From the NCBI RefSeq assembly GCF_000165395.2, contig NC_010575.1, positions 853,001 through 917,000 of the forward strand: DNA of 64,000 nt. The letters are read 5' to 3'. This document shows, one piece after another, positions 1 through 11,108 of the stretch. Numbering within the stretch: position 1 is the stretch's first letter; each line of letters starts with the position of its first letter. The translations under genes were made by a program, and so were the position numbers. Origin of the DNA: Babesia bovis T2Bo (lineage: Eukaryota > Apicomplexa > Aconoidasida > Piroplasmida > Babesiidae). The notes under the pieces are model-generated. The model made no database searches and was not told where the DNA came from. It saw nothing but the letters and a program-made list of their open reading frames with translations.

Positions 1-175
1 CATCTCAGCGCTTATATCTGAACAACCTGCACCGTTCATTCTAAGCCTAATGCCATCCACTAAAGTTACACGGGTGTTAATACTGTTAAATTAATTCTTA
101 GCATTCAGATCCCATATAGACACTTTATGTGTAATATATTGTATACAACATTACGTACATGTATTTGCTTGCCAT
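1..175 (-). CDS. 5' end of an unrecognised gene, running off the left edge
   Basis: A first exon of 17 nt (175-159, starting MASKY) is followed by a GTACGT donor and a TTAACAG acceptor. The second exon (82-1) is open for 27 codons to the window edge and reads INTRVTLVDGIRLRMNGAG. The splice joins codons cleanly (phase 2) and there is no stop in the visible part. I do not recognise the protein. The assignment rests only on reading frame and splice signals, so it is tentative. Confidence 0.4.
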
Positions 176-266
176 GCTGTAGAAAGGTGCTTTTATATAT
201 ATTGTGCCCTAGTCAGGGCACTTCCTTTGCCATAGGCTTGTTGTTTGCGATTTTTTAAAAAGTTGA

Positions 267-943
267 CTAGTCGTCAAAATCACACGATGCGCATCCGTGG
301 CACCCACAGAGTACGCATTCTATGATTTTACCCGGCTCGAGGTCACGCTTTGGTACACGGCATACGCAGGTGGTTCCAAAGTTTTGGTTTGCAGTTTGGA
401 TGCAACGTAGGCAGCACAGGCGCTCATATCCGGGTTTCCGCCACTTTGATATAAGATTTGGATCGGCGTATCCTTCCCTTACGCAATAGTCATAAAGCTC
501 CCCTGCAGGCAGCTATTAGACACCGTATAAGCCCGAGTCAGAGTAGAAAACATGAACATAGATATAACCACTATGCTAGATGGACTACATACACATTATA
601 GGAAATGATCACAGCTTTGTATATTGATAGACGTTATATGTCTACACACACTAGATGTTCATGACAATCCAATAGGATTCCATGGATCCATACTGACACA
701 CTGGATCAGTCAATGCACAAACTTACTTGATATAGCCTTCTGGACATAGAACAAGTCGTAAATATAGCGTGAACGTTGGTGGTGGATACGAAATATGGGC
801 CACTGTACTTCGCTGCGTCTTTTACCTTCACCGCTTTCGCGTTCTGCGGCCTTCATACGTTCGTCAAAAGAATCCAGGGTATCGGATATCACGTCCCATC
901 CTTCTGGCGGTGGTCGTGAGTTTAGCGTACGAATGCGCGGCAT
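267..943 (-). CDS. BUD31: BUD31/G10 pre-mRNA splicing factor
   Basis: BUD31 is a small zinc-binding component of the activated spliceosome in the nucleus. Two exons (943-727 and 502-267) joined by a 224-nt intron give 150 aa, close to the usual 144-150. The N-terminal half carries the G10 signature [19 protein letters not shown]. The splice restores AISRELYDYC as in animal BUD31. The second exon encodes the cysteine-rich C-terminus with [19 protein letters not shown] and [12 protein letters not shown], the zinc ligands of the family. The start [16 protein letters not shown] matches the usual family start. Its ATG lies 3 nt after the predicted stop of the large upstream gene on the same strand. 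The intron is much longer than the local norm. Confidence 0.95.
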
Positions 944-946
944 TTT

Positions 947-3900
947 CTATAGACTGGGGCTCGTCGCATTCCTTGTATTTATGGAGCAGAAGTTGGTGGT
1001 CACCATCCAGAGTATTTGTCGGATATCATGCAGGCTGTTGGTCATTTTAAACTTAATTCGCGTGTAAATTTCATTTGTGTTATTTTGTTCCTGTTGGTAA
1101 GGTTAGGACTGCTATGTAAAACATACCATAAGGCTGCATTGCAGGCTATTGTTGACTTCGGTATAGAATCCTTTTATATTCATCAGTATGTATACCATTT
1201 GTGAGCATGGGTCTATATATGACTCATATTGGCACGTCCTGGAGACTATGCAATTGAATACAGCGGTTAGTATAAGTTGTACCATTCGTCTTCTGCAATC
1301 AAACGGGTTTCTGGCTAGTAGTATATGTTTAATTTTACCATATATAGGCTCCGTATCTTCATTATCCAAATGTAGTACTATAGCCAGGAATACATCTATC
1401 ACTAACCGGTTTAGCATAGGGTTTATCGTAGGCAATGTCATGGCTATGACCGTAAGATACTGGCTGAATTTAGGCCATGACAGTATTTCCATTGAAACAT
1501 AGCGGTTCCTAATCCCGTTGGCAATAGCCCGTAGCAGTTCTTTGAGTGTAAAGAAATCATTTTTACTTCGGAAGCGGTCAACGTTCAACTTGATATCCTT
1601 GTTCATCTTGGTTAGTCTTGTTACGTACCATTCTGGTACATTGGTCAGATTACCGCTACTATCATCAGATTCTGAATTCAATGTTATATTAGACTTGCTT
1701 TGATCTGTATCAGATTCGTTTGCCATAGTTTCTTTAATCCTTCTTGTGTTACGCCTTGGTGTGGTATTACCGCTACCAGACTCACTATTTTTTGACCTAG
1801 GACTCCTTCTATTAGTACTACTCTTTACAGACCTCGGCGAGTCAGTTTTTCCGGTATCAGAGTCACTCTGGTTGAACAAATTCAGGTTAATATCAAGTTC
1901 TTTCTGTTTAGTTATGTTATCTAGATTCAATTCACTTCCTGGTTGCGATTCATTTGGGTTAGTAGTGTTAACGGATTCCATTTTAACTCTATCCAGTTTT
2001 ACCATGGTATCCAATTTATGTATATCTGGAAGTTGGGCATCCTTATTAATTCCATCTAGGTGAAATGATTTGTTCGTCGACATAATATTGCCATTCGTAG
2101 TGATATCTATGCTAATGTTTATCCCGGGATCCTGTAATCCTGTGTCAAAATCGAGCCACTTGGTGTCAATATTGCTGAACATGTCATCTATGAGCGTGGC
2201 CATATGTTGGTACAGCAATTTAACAGATTCATTAACTAGTCCATTCGTATTGGTCACTCTCCCTGAGCTCAATATAGTACTTATGGCAAGAAACTGGCTG
2301 CTTGATCCGTCAGCAGCTTCGGTTACTACCCATAAAAGCCAACGCCCAATGTTTTCAACATAATCCTCTGGCGTTGAATCGTTGACTTCTATTGCATTAT
2401 GGCATACATCAACATGGTTCCAGAACATTGCCATATGCTTTATTCGGTCCAATATTAGTATTTCATGGTTATCTTTTAGGAAAGTCCCATCCTTTTCCGC
2501 GCCTTGCAGTACTTTTTCCAATTCCAAATCAGGTTGGAAATCAATTATACATAGCACCAGTATATACAGAGTTACTTCATCTGGGTTTAATATTTCATTT
2601 TTATTTTCAAGCATACGTTTAAGCCTTAGTGACATTGAGCTCACAAGATCACGTTTCAGCTTCATTTTAATGCCCTCAGTGAACGTAGAGATCAGGTCTG
2701 AGATTGACCCCAATAACTCAACTCGCGACGCCAGTGGGCAATCTTGTGAAGTGATCATGATTGCCAGTTGTCGTAGCAGCTGGTACACTTCAGTTACGTT
2801 ACACTTGGAGCTCAGCAGTAGTGAACGCAGTGCTCGTGCGCTATGTTGCTCGTACATGTACCGCTTTTCCTTGAAGTTAACCATACAAAACTCCTGGGCA
2901 GCCTTTAGGAGTGTTTTATTCTCCGCTATCAGGCCACACGTGAGCACCAGGCAGTTGGATATACTACGGTGTACAAAGAGTGCATAAGTCTCTGAATGCG
3001 TTGTGTAAATACGGCACAGGCTCTTGTGATCACATACCAGTGTTAGGAAGTTTTCAATCTCTGCATCTATCATTTTAGGCGTTATACGATGCACTACTGC
3101 CTGCAGTAGGAAAGAGCACAATTCCGCTTCAGACCAATCAAAATTCAATTCCAATTGCAATAGCTGGTCTACAAACGCTTGTACCACTACATGTACCCCT
3201 GTAATATGCATTGAATCGTCCATGAAGGCTAGTACCATGTTTCTGTATTGATCCAGTTGGCACACATCGTTCACCCGCAGGTCTAATCGGCATGTATTTA
3301 TCAACTGGCAGAAGAAGGTAGTGTATATATGCCTCATTGTCTGTACTATATGCAGTATACATTCTGTCAGCTGGTCTCCTTTCATATACCTTTGCAGTGT
3401 GAACATGACCCCAAATAGATTAGTGTAGAAATCTAGGCACAGCTTACGGCATGCCATATCTGGGTAGTGTATCATATCTTTCACAAAGTAGCATATCGAT
3501 ATTGCCTTTAGCGCTATATCTTCTGTGAATAACAGTGCGTATGGTATATGTTCCACGGCTATCGTTACAAGTAATTCCATGATACCGCGCATGATGAGTA
3601 CTGACGACTCTTGGAAGTACATGTTGGACAGCTTGCAGTGCACCGTTATCTCGAACTTATTGCCAGTTGTGTAGTTGTTGCCGAAGTCAAATATTTGATG
3701 CAACTCGCAGAAGAAATCCATGGCCCAACGGCAACTATCTGTTACTATCGGTGGTATGTTAGCAACCGTTGCTTTTGAGCACATGTACCACTGTTTACCA
3801 TATGGGTACTCCTGTACATCTTGGCAGCGCATGCTGGTCTCGTACATCATGCGCGGCAGGTTGAATTGGGTTAGTGAGTAGAAAGTTGTCAGTGCTGTGC

Positions 3901-4786
3901 AAACCAGATTAGATATCCTCGTTTTATCGGCGCCTATCGCGCCTTTTAGCCATTTGAATAGCTCAAACACCCCTCCGATAGCTCCAAACGAGTTCAAACT
4001 GTTTTTTAAAAGGACACCATCATCACGCGGGATCTTAGCAAGAATGGAATCGTGATCGAAGGTAACGTCGTCACTGAATATATATTCATTAGTCCCTTTG
4101 AAATCAGTTATCAGCTGTTTGTGCATGTCTAGCCAGGCCACCAGGGCTTCAAGTGGCTCACTCAGTTTATCCAGTGGTGTTTCTTTGAGTATACCGAACA
4201 GCCGCAGGAATATCCTCGGTGCATACATTACGCAACTACGTACAACACATGCACGAGTATATACTGATGCGCTTATATTTTGGTTTAATATATCATGCGG
4301 CAGTGCGTGCAGCAATTCGCATGTTATATTAGGGTGGTTATGCAATACATCCATGGATTCAATCAGGAGGAATTCCTTTTCGTTGGCTTTAATATCGCAG
4401 AAGTTGATAATCAGCCCACAGAGTGCGTATATAAGCTGTTTACGTATGGCTTCATTACTATTCCCAAAGTGCATCAGCAACTCAAGGACATCCCTAGCAG
4501 CATCATCACGGACCTTAGTAGCGGCCAATTTGTCATTTTGGCTCAATCTTCTGATACCTGAGTAACACTGGTGCTTTATTATGACGGCGCACAACAGCAG
4601 GCTGTCATCTGTATTGTCCTTAGATCCTGCTACTTCCGCCGCCTTCAACTTTCTTACACATGTTTGCCATGAATCATGGGAGTTGTAGTATGCCTCAATG
4701 CATGCCTTTTTCGAGACGAAGTACTCCCACGGGCTGCGTAAACGGCAGAGATCCTTCTCAGCCGGCGCAGAGCTGCCATCTTTCAT
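947..4786 (-). CDS. large helical-repeat protein, probable importin-beta-like karyopherin
   Basis: Exon 1 (4786-1127) encodes 1220 codons. Without splicing it stops at 1112, but a GTATGT donor and a CCAACAG acceptor (36-nt intron) lead to a further exon (1090-947), giving 1267 aa. The N-terminus resembles the start of transportin-3/importin-13 proteins: NSHDSWQTCVRKLKAAE, then a helical pair, then LLHALPHDIL where those proteins have LLxxLPEE. Most of the protein is leucine-rich helical repeat. Near residues 950-1060 there is a low-complexity, Ser/Asn-rich, probably disordered insert with SPRS and TPRR motifs, then more helical sequence. Such proteins carry cargo through nuclear pores. The family call is by eye and tentative; other HEAT-repeat proteins remain possible. 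Confidence 0.6.
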
Positions 4787-5184
4787 GGCTTTTCATTGGA
4801 GTACACATTAAGATTTACTCGCGAACGATCCAACACATTCTATCGTCCTTCCTCGGGTATCAGCGTGCATTTATTAACTGTTAACCATGGGTCAATGGTT
4901 ACGCATCACTAAAACTGTAATATCTGTTCACCAGGTTCCGCTAATAGCTGTACTACCGGTCATACACCCTCACAGGACACACTAGACACATAACTTCGGG
5001 ATCAGGCATTTCATGGATTTTTCCTAGTGCATATAGTTTATCTTTGGTAGTTGCAAGTTTGGCTCTAATTATTAAAATGTGTTTGGTACCGGGTGAACTA
5101 GGTTCGTATTCTCTGTTATGATCCTATGGCTGTGTTCATCGATGTAGTATACAATTTTTTGTACATATGGTTATTAGTAAGGTA
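4787..5184. other. intergenic, 398 bp
   Basis: This stretch lies between the start of the large karyopherin-like gene and the stop of archease, both on the minus strand. It should hold the promoter of the former and the 3' UTR of the latter. I see no coding or RNA gene in it. Confidence 0.6.
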
Positions 5185-5916
5185 TCAAATGTCTACTAGG
5201 GCATATAGCTTGAAGTCGGCCTTTGCAAAGTCATCGCTGCTAAGTTCTTCTAGTACTGCGGGCAACTCATCTCTATATTGCTGATACAAGGGCTCGTCAC
5301 TAATAATGATTTTATGTGGTCCAATCATTATTTCAGCTCTTAGACCGTGGTACGTAGCTGCTTTAATTTCAGTTCCTTGTGTATGGACATCGTGGTCAAA
5401 CGTATCGCCGTAAAGTGCAACCTCGACTTCGACGTTGACATCACCTTTCAACAGCTTGTGTACGTCAATTCCATTGTTGATCCTAACGTATTTGACTAGG
5501 AACCTGTACGCGCTATTGAGGTATAGGCATTGATCTAGTATGGAGAATATTAGCCTTGGTAGTGAGTTGGTGACTACCTTTATTCGTTTTCGTTTTTTCG
5601 GTTCTACTAGAGACAGGTCCGTCATATAACCGAACATTGCGATTACCAGGGATTCCAGTGCTGATGCAATACCAGTGCCATGTGACGTGAGGATTACGTC
5701 GGCTGGGTGGTCCAGGTACTTGTAATCATGGTGGTCCAGCTCCAACTCTTTCACTTCACTTTCTATATCAGATCCCGGGGTATCCGGGGGTGTAATATCT
5801 GGTATAGACAGGGTCTGTGCCCCTGTAGCTTCGGGGTTATGACCCCGACGTCTAGATCGACATGGTTTCGATCTAATCTCCACACCATCAATTATATATT
5901 TATCTTCAGATTCCAT
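5185..5916 (-). CDS. archease, tRNA ligase cofactor
   Basis: Archease activates the RtcB-type RNA ligase that joins tRNA exons, and in eukaryotes the XBP1 mRNA. This single-exon protein of 243 aa contains the family core from about residue 65: YKYLDHPADVILTSHG, AMFGYMTDLSLVEP, and HTQGTEIKAATYHGL, ending in the usual VDI. The Asp in HPADV and the C-terminal Asp correspond to family metal-binding positions. It is longer than typical archease (about 140-170 aa) because of an N-terminal extension of about 60 residues, basic then acidic, and an insert of about 25 residues before the last strand. I chose the first ATG of the open frame; a later start would still keep the core. Confidence 0.9.
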   Translation of the reverse strand: MESEDKYIIDGVEIRSKPCRSRRRGHNPEATGAQTLSIPDITPPDTPGSDIESEVKELELDHHDYKYLDHPADVILTSHGTGIASALESLVIAMFGYMTDLSLVEPKKRKRIKVVTNSLPRLIFSILDQCLYLNSAYRFLVKYVRINNGIDVHKLLKGDVNVEVEVALYGDTFDHDVHTQGTEIKAATYHGLRAEIMIGPHKIIISDEPLYQQYRDELPAVLEELSSDDFAKADFKLYALVDI

Positions 5917-6110
5917 ATGTACATTGTTTAGATATATGTTTTCTTTAGGTATGGGCTGTGGTAAAGATAAGTTACACAGCAGTGTACCAACAGAGCTTCT
6001 GTATGTTGCTATACACCGTACACATTACGTTATCTCTAGTCAATCAAATAGATACAATATGGTACTGTGTAATGACTGCCCAGAAACAGATTTATATCAT
6101 AAGTAATGCC

Positions 6111-6235
6111 ATGTGTATCAATGCTATATAGTACAATGTGTATCCAGGCTATGCAGTGTAATGTCTATCCAGGGTATACAATGCAGTGTGTATCAAGGCT
6201 ATATAGTACCATCTGTAACCACGCTATACAATGTC
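6111..6235. repeat. five degenerate 25-bp tandem repeats
   Basis: Five head-to-tail units of exactly 25 bp start at 6111, 6136, 6161, 6186 and 6211. The approximate consensus is ATGTGTATCCAGGCTATATA followed by GTACA. Units differ at several positions, so the array is old or selected. It lies between the start of archease and the stop of apicoplast L15. The rest of the surrounding 429-bp gap (5917-6345) shows nothing else recognisable. Confidence 0.75.
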
Positions 6236-6345
6236 TATTAAACTGCGATTATTATAGCACAATTCAGCTGTCATTGCTAGCGATATCAATAGACACAGTT
6301 CTGTATTGTCACTGACTGATATGTTCACAGAGATTGACCTAGTGA

Positions 6346-8193
6346 TCATGTGGTACCCTTTGGCTTCCTTCCTCTCTTTTTCTTAGGTGCAGTGTTACTG
6401 TCACTCGTATCAGTCGTGTTGCATTCTGGCACAGATTCTATCTGTGAAGCTTCTGCAATTGGATCTGTCTTCGTTTGTTGATTCTGGGTTCCTGCTATGT
6501 TATCTGTTTCTGGCAATGATGGTTCCATGGCAGTGGGTTGCGATGCATTCTGTGGTACCGAATCGATCCCAGTATCACAAGTGGATACTTTATTCATAGC
6601 ACTATCAATTTCACGGTCCTCTTTATCTATTTCCTCTTTTACACGCTTCATTATTTCTCTACGTCTGCGTTCACGTCTGGATATCTTGCCGCTGAATATA
6701 TAACGCCTTGCTCTGGGTACCTCAGGGTGATATTCTTCCTGTACTATATCTAGGGTCGACGGTCGCAGCAAGAAGCAGCGACCACCCATTTGGTAAATTT
6801 CCTTAGCGGCAGATTTCGTGAACGCATGTGCCTTTACGATAAGGTTTCTGGCTGTAAGGGGCTCTGCAACGCCTCCATACTTCTTGCCTCCAACAACTTT
6901 TATTGGATGCCCCCGCTTGTATCGACCTAACCGTGCTCCCAGGCACTCCAATGTCGCCCAATCCACTACAGTTCCATCTTTCGCTACATTGAGTTGATGT
7001 ATTGGTATGAGCTCATACTTTTTTCTACCATGCCGATGACCGGGTCCAACGGGTCGTCCAACAAACTTGGGTAACCTCCGATACAATGGCATCTGGCCGC
7101 CTTCGAAGACCGGATTTACATATCTGCCCGATCTGTGTTTCTGGCCCTTGCACCCACGACCTGAACTACCACCCTTGCCACTGCCATGGCCTCTACCTAA
7201 TCGTTTTTTACGTTTCTGTCCCAGTGACGGCAGCAGGTGCCACTTCCAATATGGTTCGTTCGGCTCCCTGCCGCTGCCTAAAACTGTATTCGACCACTCG
7301 ATATCGGCGTCAATAGTGCAATTCTGCGGCTTGATGTATACGTTGTGGTTAACATCGGGTTGGCATATATCCATGATATAGGTGGGTACGCTGGCAATGT
7401 AACGCTGCGCACGTTCCAGTGCTCCCGAAGTACGTAATTCAGGTTCAAAATCCTGGAACACTTGCTCGCGAATATCCTGTACCCGCGTCCTTAGTTCCAC
7501 TGCCATTTCATTGCGCTTCTCCGGGGATAACGACCCATTGTCCATGATTCGTTCAATTTCATCGATTAGTGGGTGAGCTAGTTCCACGGTCTTATCAAGC
7601 ATACGTCCCCAAATGTCCTGCTGCTCGACAGTGAATATATTCTCGAAAGTGCCGTCCTGAAAGCGATTTTACTCAAGACCTACAGGGGTATTACCTTTAC
7701 TGATTGGAAAAAGTCACGCCATTCCTGGCGTCGGGCTTCAGCCTGCCGCCAACGCTGTATCCTTTCTATTTTAATCACCTTCTTGCGCTCTTCTCGTAGA
7801 AATTTATACAGCGGGTGCGCCCTTGGCAACTTATCCTTTTCTAACGCGATGTCAAGGGGAGCCAATAAACATACTCATACTAAACTCATTGAGAACAAGG
7901 CAGTCGCGAATCTCTTCTCGTTCCTTGTTCAAGTCATCTTCGGTGTATTCGGCTCCATAGTATTCCGGTATTATATCCGTAGCAACACTGGCTTCGGATT
8001 CTTCTGATTTATTAATTGCATTACAAGAACCAATCCGTGGCAACTTATTGGCTCTATATGTCCATATAGAGCTTCTATTGCCCAATGGACACTGGCCTGT
8101 GTGACTAAATGCCAAGATTCTGGGAGCTATGTTCGTAAGACAGCATATCGCAAAAATCATGAAAGCCAAGGTGTCCATAGCAAAGTATGACAA
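6346..8193 (-). CDS. apicoplast-targeted ribosomal protein L15 (uL15)
   Basis: uL15 is a bacterial-type large-subunit ribosomal protein. Three exons (8193-7881, 7840-7695, 7656-6346) with introns of 40 and 38 nt give 589 aa. The core (about residues 295-440) has [20 protein letters not shown] and [13 protein letters not shown], both hallmarks of L15. The N-terminus has a hydrophobic segment, [20 protein letters not shown], that looks like a signal peptide, followed by a polar stretch, as in bipartite apicoplast presequences. The mature protein has a long N-terminal extension and a C-terminal extension of about 150 residues ending in a basic [10 protein letters not shown] tail. Bacterial L15 is only about 145 aa. 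The start could be 15 nt downstream (MDTLAF). A mitochondrial location is the main alternative. Confidence 0.85.
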
Positions 8194-8755
8194 TCATTGT
8201 GGCTATATATACATCTAGAAAATATATGATCCAAGAACATCCAGGCAATATAGAATCTATTAGCGTTATGCCATAGCTGATGTGTGGTACCTTACACATG
8301 AAACGTAACACACACCTTCCTGGGTTCAATTCTATTCTAGATGCTATATATACCTATTATCTAGAGTACTATGTAATTGAAGTATATATAAAGCATAGTT
8401 GATGTCGTGTCATTTCTTGTGGTTTGTCTGGAAGGACTCAAGTCAATTCTCGAAGATCTATTTTAGTCAGGCATATAATCTAATCTGGACATTCTATTAC
8501 ATGCTAATATAGGCACCAGGATTGTTTACGCAATCAATTGTAATACACTCTGTATGTTACTTGGATTCTATGTTACAGACCATCCAGCCGATAACTGGGA
8601 TTATATGCTGGCTCTTCATGATTCAATAGTCATGGCCATTCGGTTCTAAAGTGATATCATAATCATTTTTAATGGATACGCTTGACAAATCAATGACAAG
8701 AGTGGATAAAGGACATTTTTTACAAGTGCTCTGAGAAAACGGATCATGCCAGTAA
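8194..8755. promoter_or_regulatory. divergent intergenic region between L15 and L17
   Basis: This 562-bp gap separates the divergently transcribed L15 and L17 genes and probably holds both promoters. No further gene or RNA is evident. Confidence 0.5.
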
Positions 8756-9235
8756 ATGAAACTTGTTGGTTTTTTGTTTTATTGCTTGGTGCTTAGATTC
8801 GTTACGTCATTTCGTGAGCGTTCTTTGACATCGTTGTTAATCTCAAGCTGCAATAGGTTTCCATTTGGGTTATATGGAAATCTCCGTGAGTGCCAAAAGT
8901 TAAAGAGGTCTCACTCCCCCCGTAGAGCGTTGCTGCGGGCACTGACAACTCAGGTGCTACGCCACGGTAGAATAATAACCACACTAAATAAAGCAAAGCA
9001 GACGAAGCCGCGCGTAGAAAGGATTATCAAGTATGCAAAGCACCCTAACACGCGCCACGCGCGAATACTGATCAATAAGTGGTTATATGACCGAGAATTG
9101 GCAGAAAACGTTCTGAAACTAGCTCCTATTCGTTTTAAGGAACGCCACGGGGGCTACTGTCGCATTAAACGGCTATCTTACAGTACTGTTGGTGACAATT
9201 CCAAGCGAGCTATTCTAGAGCTCCTGGATTACTAA
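8756..9235 (+). CDS. apicoplast-targeted ribosomal protein L17 (bL17)
   Basis: bL17 is a bacterial-type large-subunit protein absent from cytosolic eukaryotic ribosomes. The 159-aa product has the L17 core from about residue 50: SHSPRRALLRALTTQVLRHG, then ITTLNKAKQTKPRVERIIKY and RFKERHGGYCRI. The first 20 residues (MKLVGFLFYCLVLRFVTS) form a signal-peptide-like segment, followed by about 30 polar residues, consistent with apicoplast import. It is a single exon. Together with the divergent L15 gene it forms a pair of organelle ribosomal protein genes. Mitochondrial targeting cannot be excluded without a predictor. Confidence 0.9.
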   Translation: MKLVGFLFYCLVLRFVTSFRERSLTSLLISSCNRFPFGLYGNLRECQKLKRSHSPRRALLRALTTQVLRHGRIITTLNKAKQTKPRVERIIKYAKHPNTRHARILINKWLYDRELAENVLKLAPIRFKERHGGYCRIKRLSYSTVGDNSKRAILELLDY

Positions 9236-9540
9236 CAGGAATATAGTCACCCCAAAGCCTGGCTCACACTTTAGTACTCAATCACCTAGTTCATGGTGAT
9301 ATCAAGGTAATATTAGCCATGTAGATGTAGTGGCAACCTGGTACCCATGGTGTTCATGTTAACGATTAGTATAACTTCATTTCGTGCTCCATATCCTGGG
9401 ATAACTATTTAACCATGTAGTAACCACTGTCACCAATAGTGCATAGTCTAGTTGTATATATGTAAGTCTGATAACAGGCCTACATGAGTACAACTAGACT
9501 CTGATAGTGGCAACATATAGATAACGTTTAATGGTATATA
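9236..9540. other. convergent intergenic, 305 bp
   Basis: This is the space between the stops of L17 (plus) and AFG1 (minus). It should hold both 3' UTRs; nothing else is recognised. Confidence 0.5.
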
Positions 9541-11104
9541 TTAGTCCTCACGGGATAAAGTACGGTGCGCCTGGAGATAGGCAGCCGACGACATGTGGAA
9601 TAAACGGCTCAGTGCCCTCGAACACATGAATTCATTCTCCTGTGCACTCTCATCCTTTACATCGAAGCGGTACAAATGAGTTGTTTTGCACTCTTGGCCA
9701 CGCATTAGAAGCCTGTGGTTCTCACATATGTCCCAGAGGCGCTCCACCGCCAATGTTTCTGCCGATGGTAGTAGCATGGCGTCAAATAGTAACCCAGCTT
9801 GTACATCTGATATCCCGAGGCTAGTGCCCAGCTGCTTGAAGCCATCTCTATCCAATTGGTGCCCATATTTAACAGATAAGTCATATGTACTTAGATAGAC
9901 CTTCGTAAGCTTAAGTTGGAACTCTTCCGCAATTTTGACCACGCCGACCATGCCAAACAACCTTAGCAGGGGTACCTTCGCGGATAGTACTAACCTAGTG
10001 TTGTGTTCATAGAGCACATCTATAAGTAACATGAAGCTACGCAGCCGGCCGTCAGTACTATTGCTAGCATCAAATTGCGGTACCTGGGAAACCCATATGC
10101 TACGGAATGTCTTGGCCAATACAACAAAGGCCTCTGTTCCCAGGGATACCTCTTTTTTCCCTTGGTCAACACTATCACCCGAACCGCACAAAGTGCTAAA
10201 CCTGAAGTATGCCTCCTTGCCACTGCAGAACGGTACCTTAAGCGACCTCAGCTCAGAGATCTTGAGCAATCTATCCGCTTCTATGGGTTGCCTAGAATTA
10301 CAGCTTTTGAATGCTAAAAAGGCCTGCTCGTCACTGTCCTCTGGGTTAACAAAATATACACGATCTATATCGGTGCCCGGCTGTATATGGTTACCCTGCT
10401 GCCTGAAATCGTGAGCTTGCAAGTTGAACAGATCACATTGCGTCTTCAGGAGCGGTATGAACGGTAGGAACCTGTCTCTATTGAGTCCACCCAAATATAA
10501 ATCATCTGGCGGCCGGTTGGAGGTGCATATCACCACGATGCCCATCTGATATACCATAAGGGGTTGTTAATGTGTCATAACTAGCACCCATTATATATCA
10601 TGGATATTATAAGCATTAGCAACGCCATACACTGGAATGAAAACATACCTTGAATAGTCGCTCAAACAAAGGTTTCAGGATCATGGCATCCGAAATGTGA
10701 TTAACGAAGAATTCATCTAGGCATAGAAGCTTGACATCTCCCACGACTTGACGAGCCACTAACGCCATCATGTCACCATCGGTAGTGCCTTTCATTTCGT
10801 GCAAATGGCGCTGTACACGGATCATGAATTCGTGGAAATGCAGTCGGGTCTTTGTGGAGTCCACCTGTCTATAGAAGGCGTCCATTAACATAGTCTTGCC
10901 CTGGCCAACGCCGCCGTATATATACAGACCGCGAGTGACCGGTTGCGATTGAGCGCGCTTGGTAAAAGTGAACCATCCTGTTTCCTGTGGCTTCCGTTCG
11001 AGATTCGCACGTATTCCATCAAGGCGGATACAAAGCTCACGCTGCGATGTTGTCAGTTTCTCCAGTGGAATGCGAAGTGTTTTGAGCCATTGAGGTAGAC
11101 ACAT
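9541..11104 (-). CDS. AFG1: AFG1/LACE1-type mitochondrial AAA ATPase
   Basis: AFG1-family ATPases sit in mitochondria and help degrade misfolded or unassembled respiratory proteins. Two exons (11104-10649 and 10545-9541) with a 103-nt intron give 486 aa. The P-loop is GGVGQGKT (residues 64-71), the Walker B region is LLCLDEFFV, and the splice restores LFKMGIVVICTSNRPPDDLY, a family signature, followed by GLNRDRFLPFIPLL. The ATG is only 4 nt after the stop of the upstream ribosomal S10 gene. No clear presequence is visible after this start, so an upstream start or an additional 5' exon is possible. Confidence 0.9.
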
Positions 11105-11108
11105 GGCG

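Noticed and set aside
2382..2987. 201-aa plus-strand frame inside the karyopherin-like gene, and similar frames at 1188-2363 and 4098-4565
   Set aside because: They are antisense shadows of a long, clearly coding minus-strand frame and show no homology or plausible start context.
8311..8340. GGTTCAATTC-like T-loop as part of a tRNA gene
   Set aside because: No matching acceptor, D or anticodon stems could be folded around it by eye.
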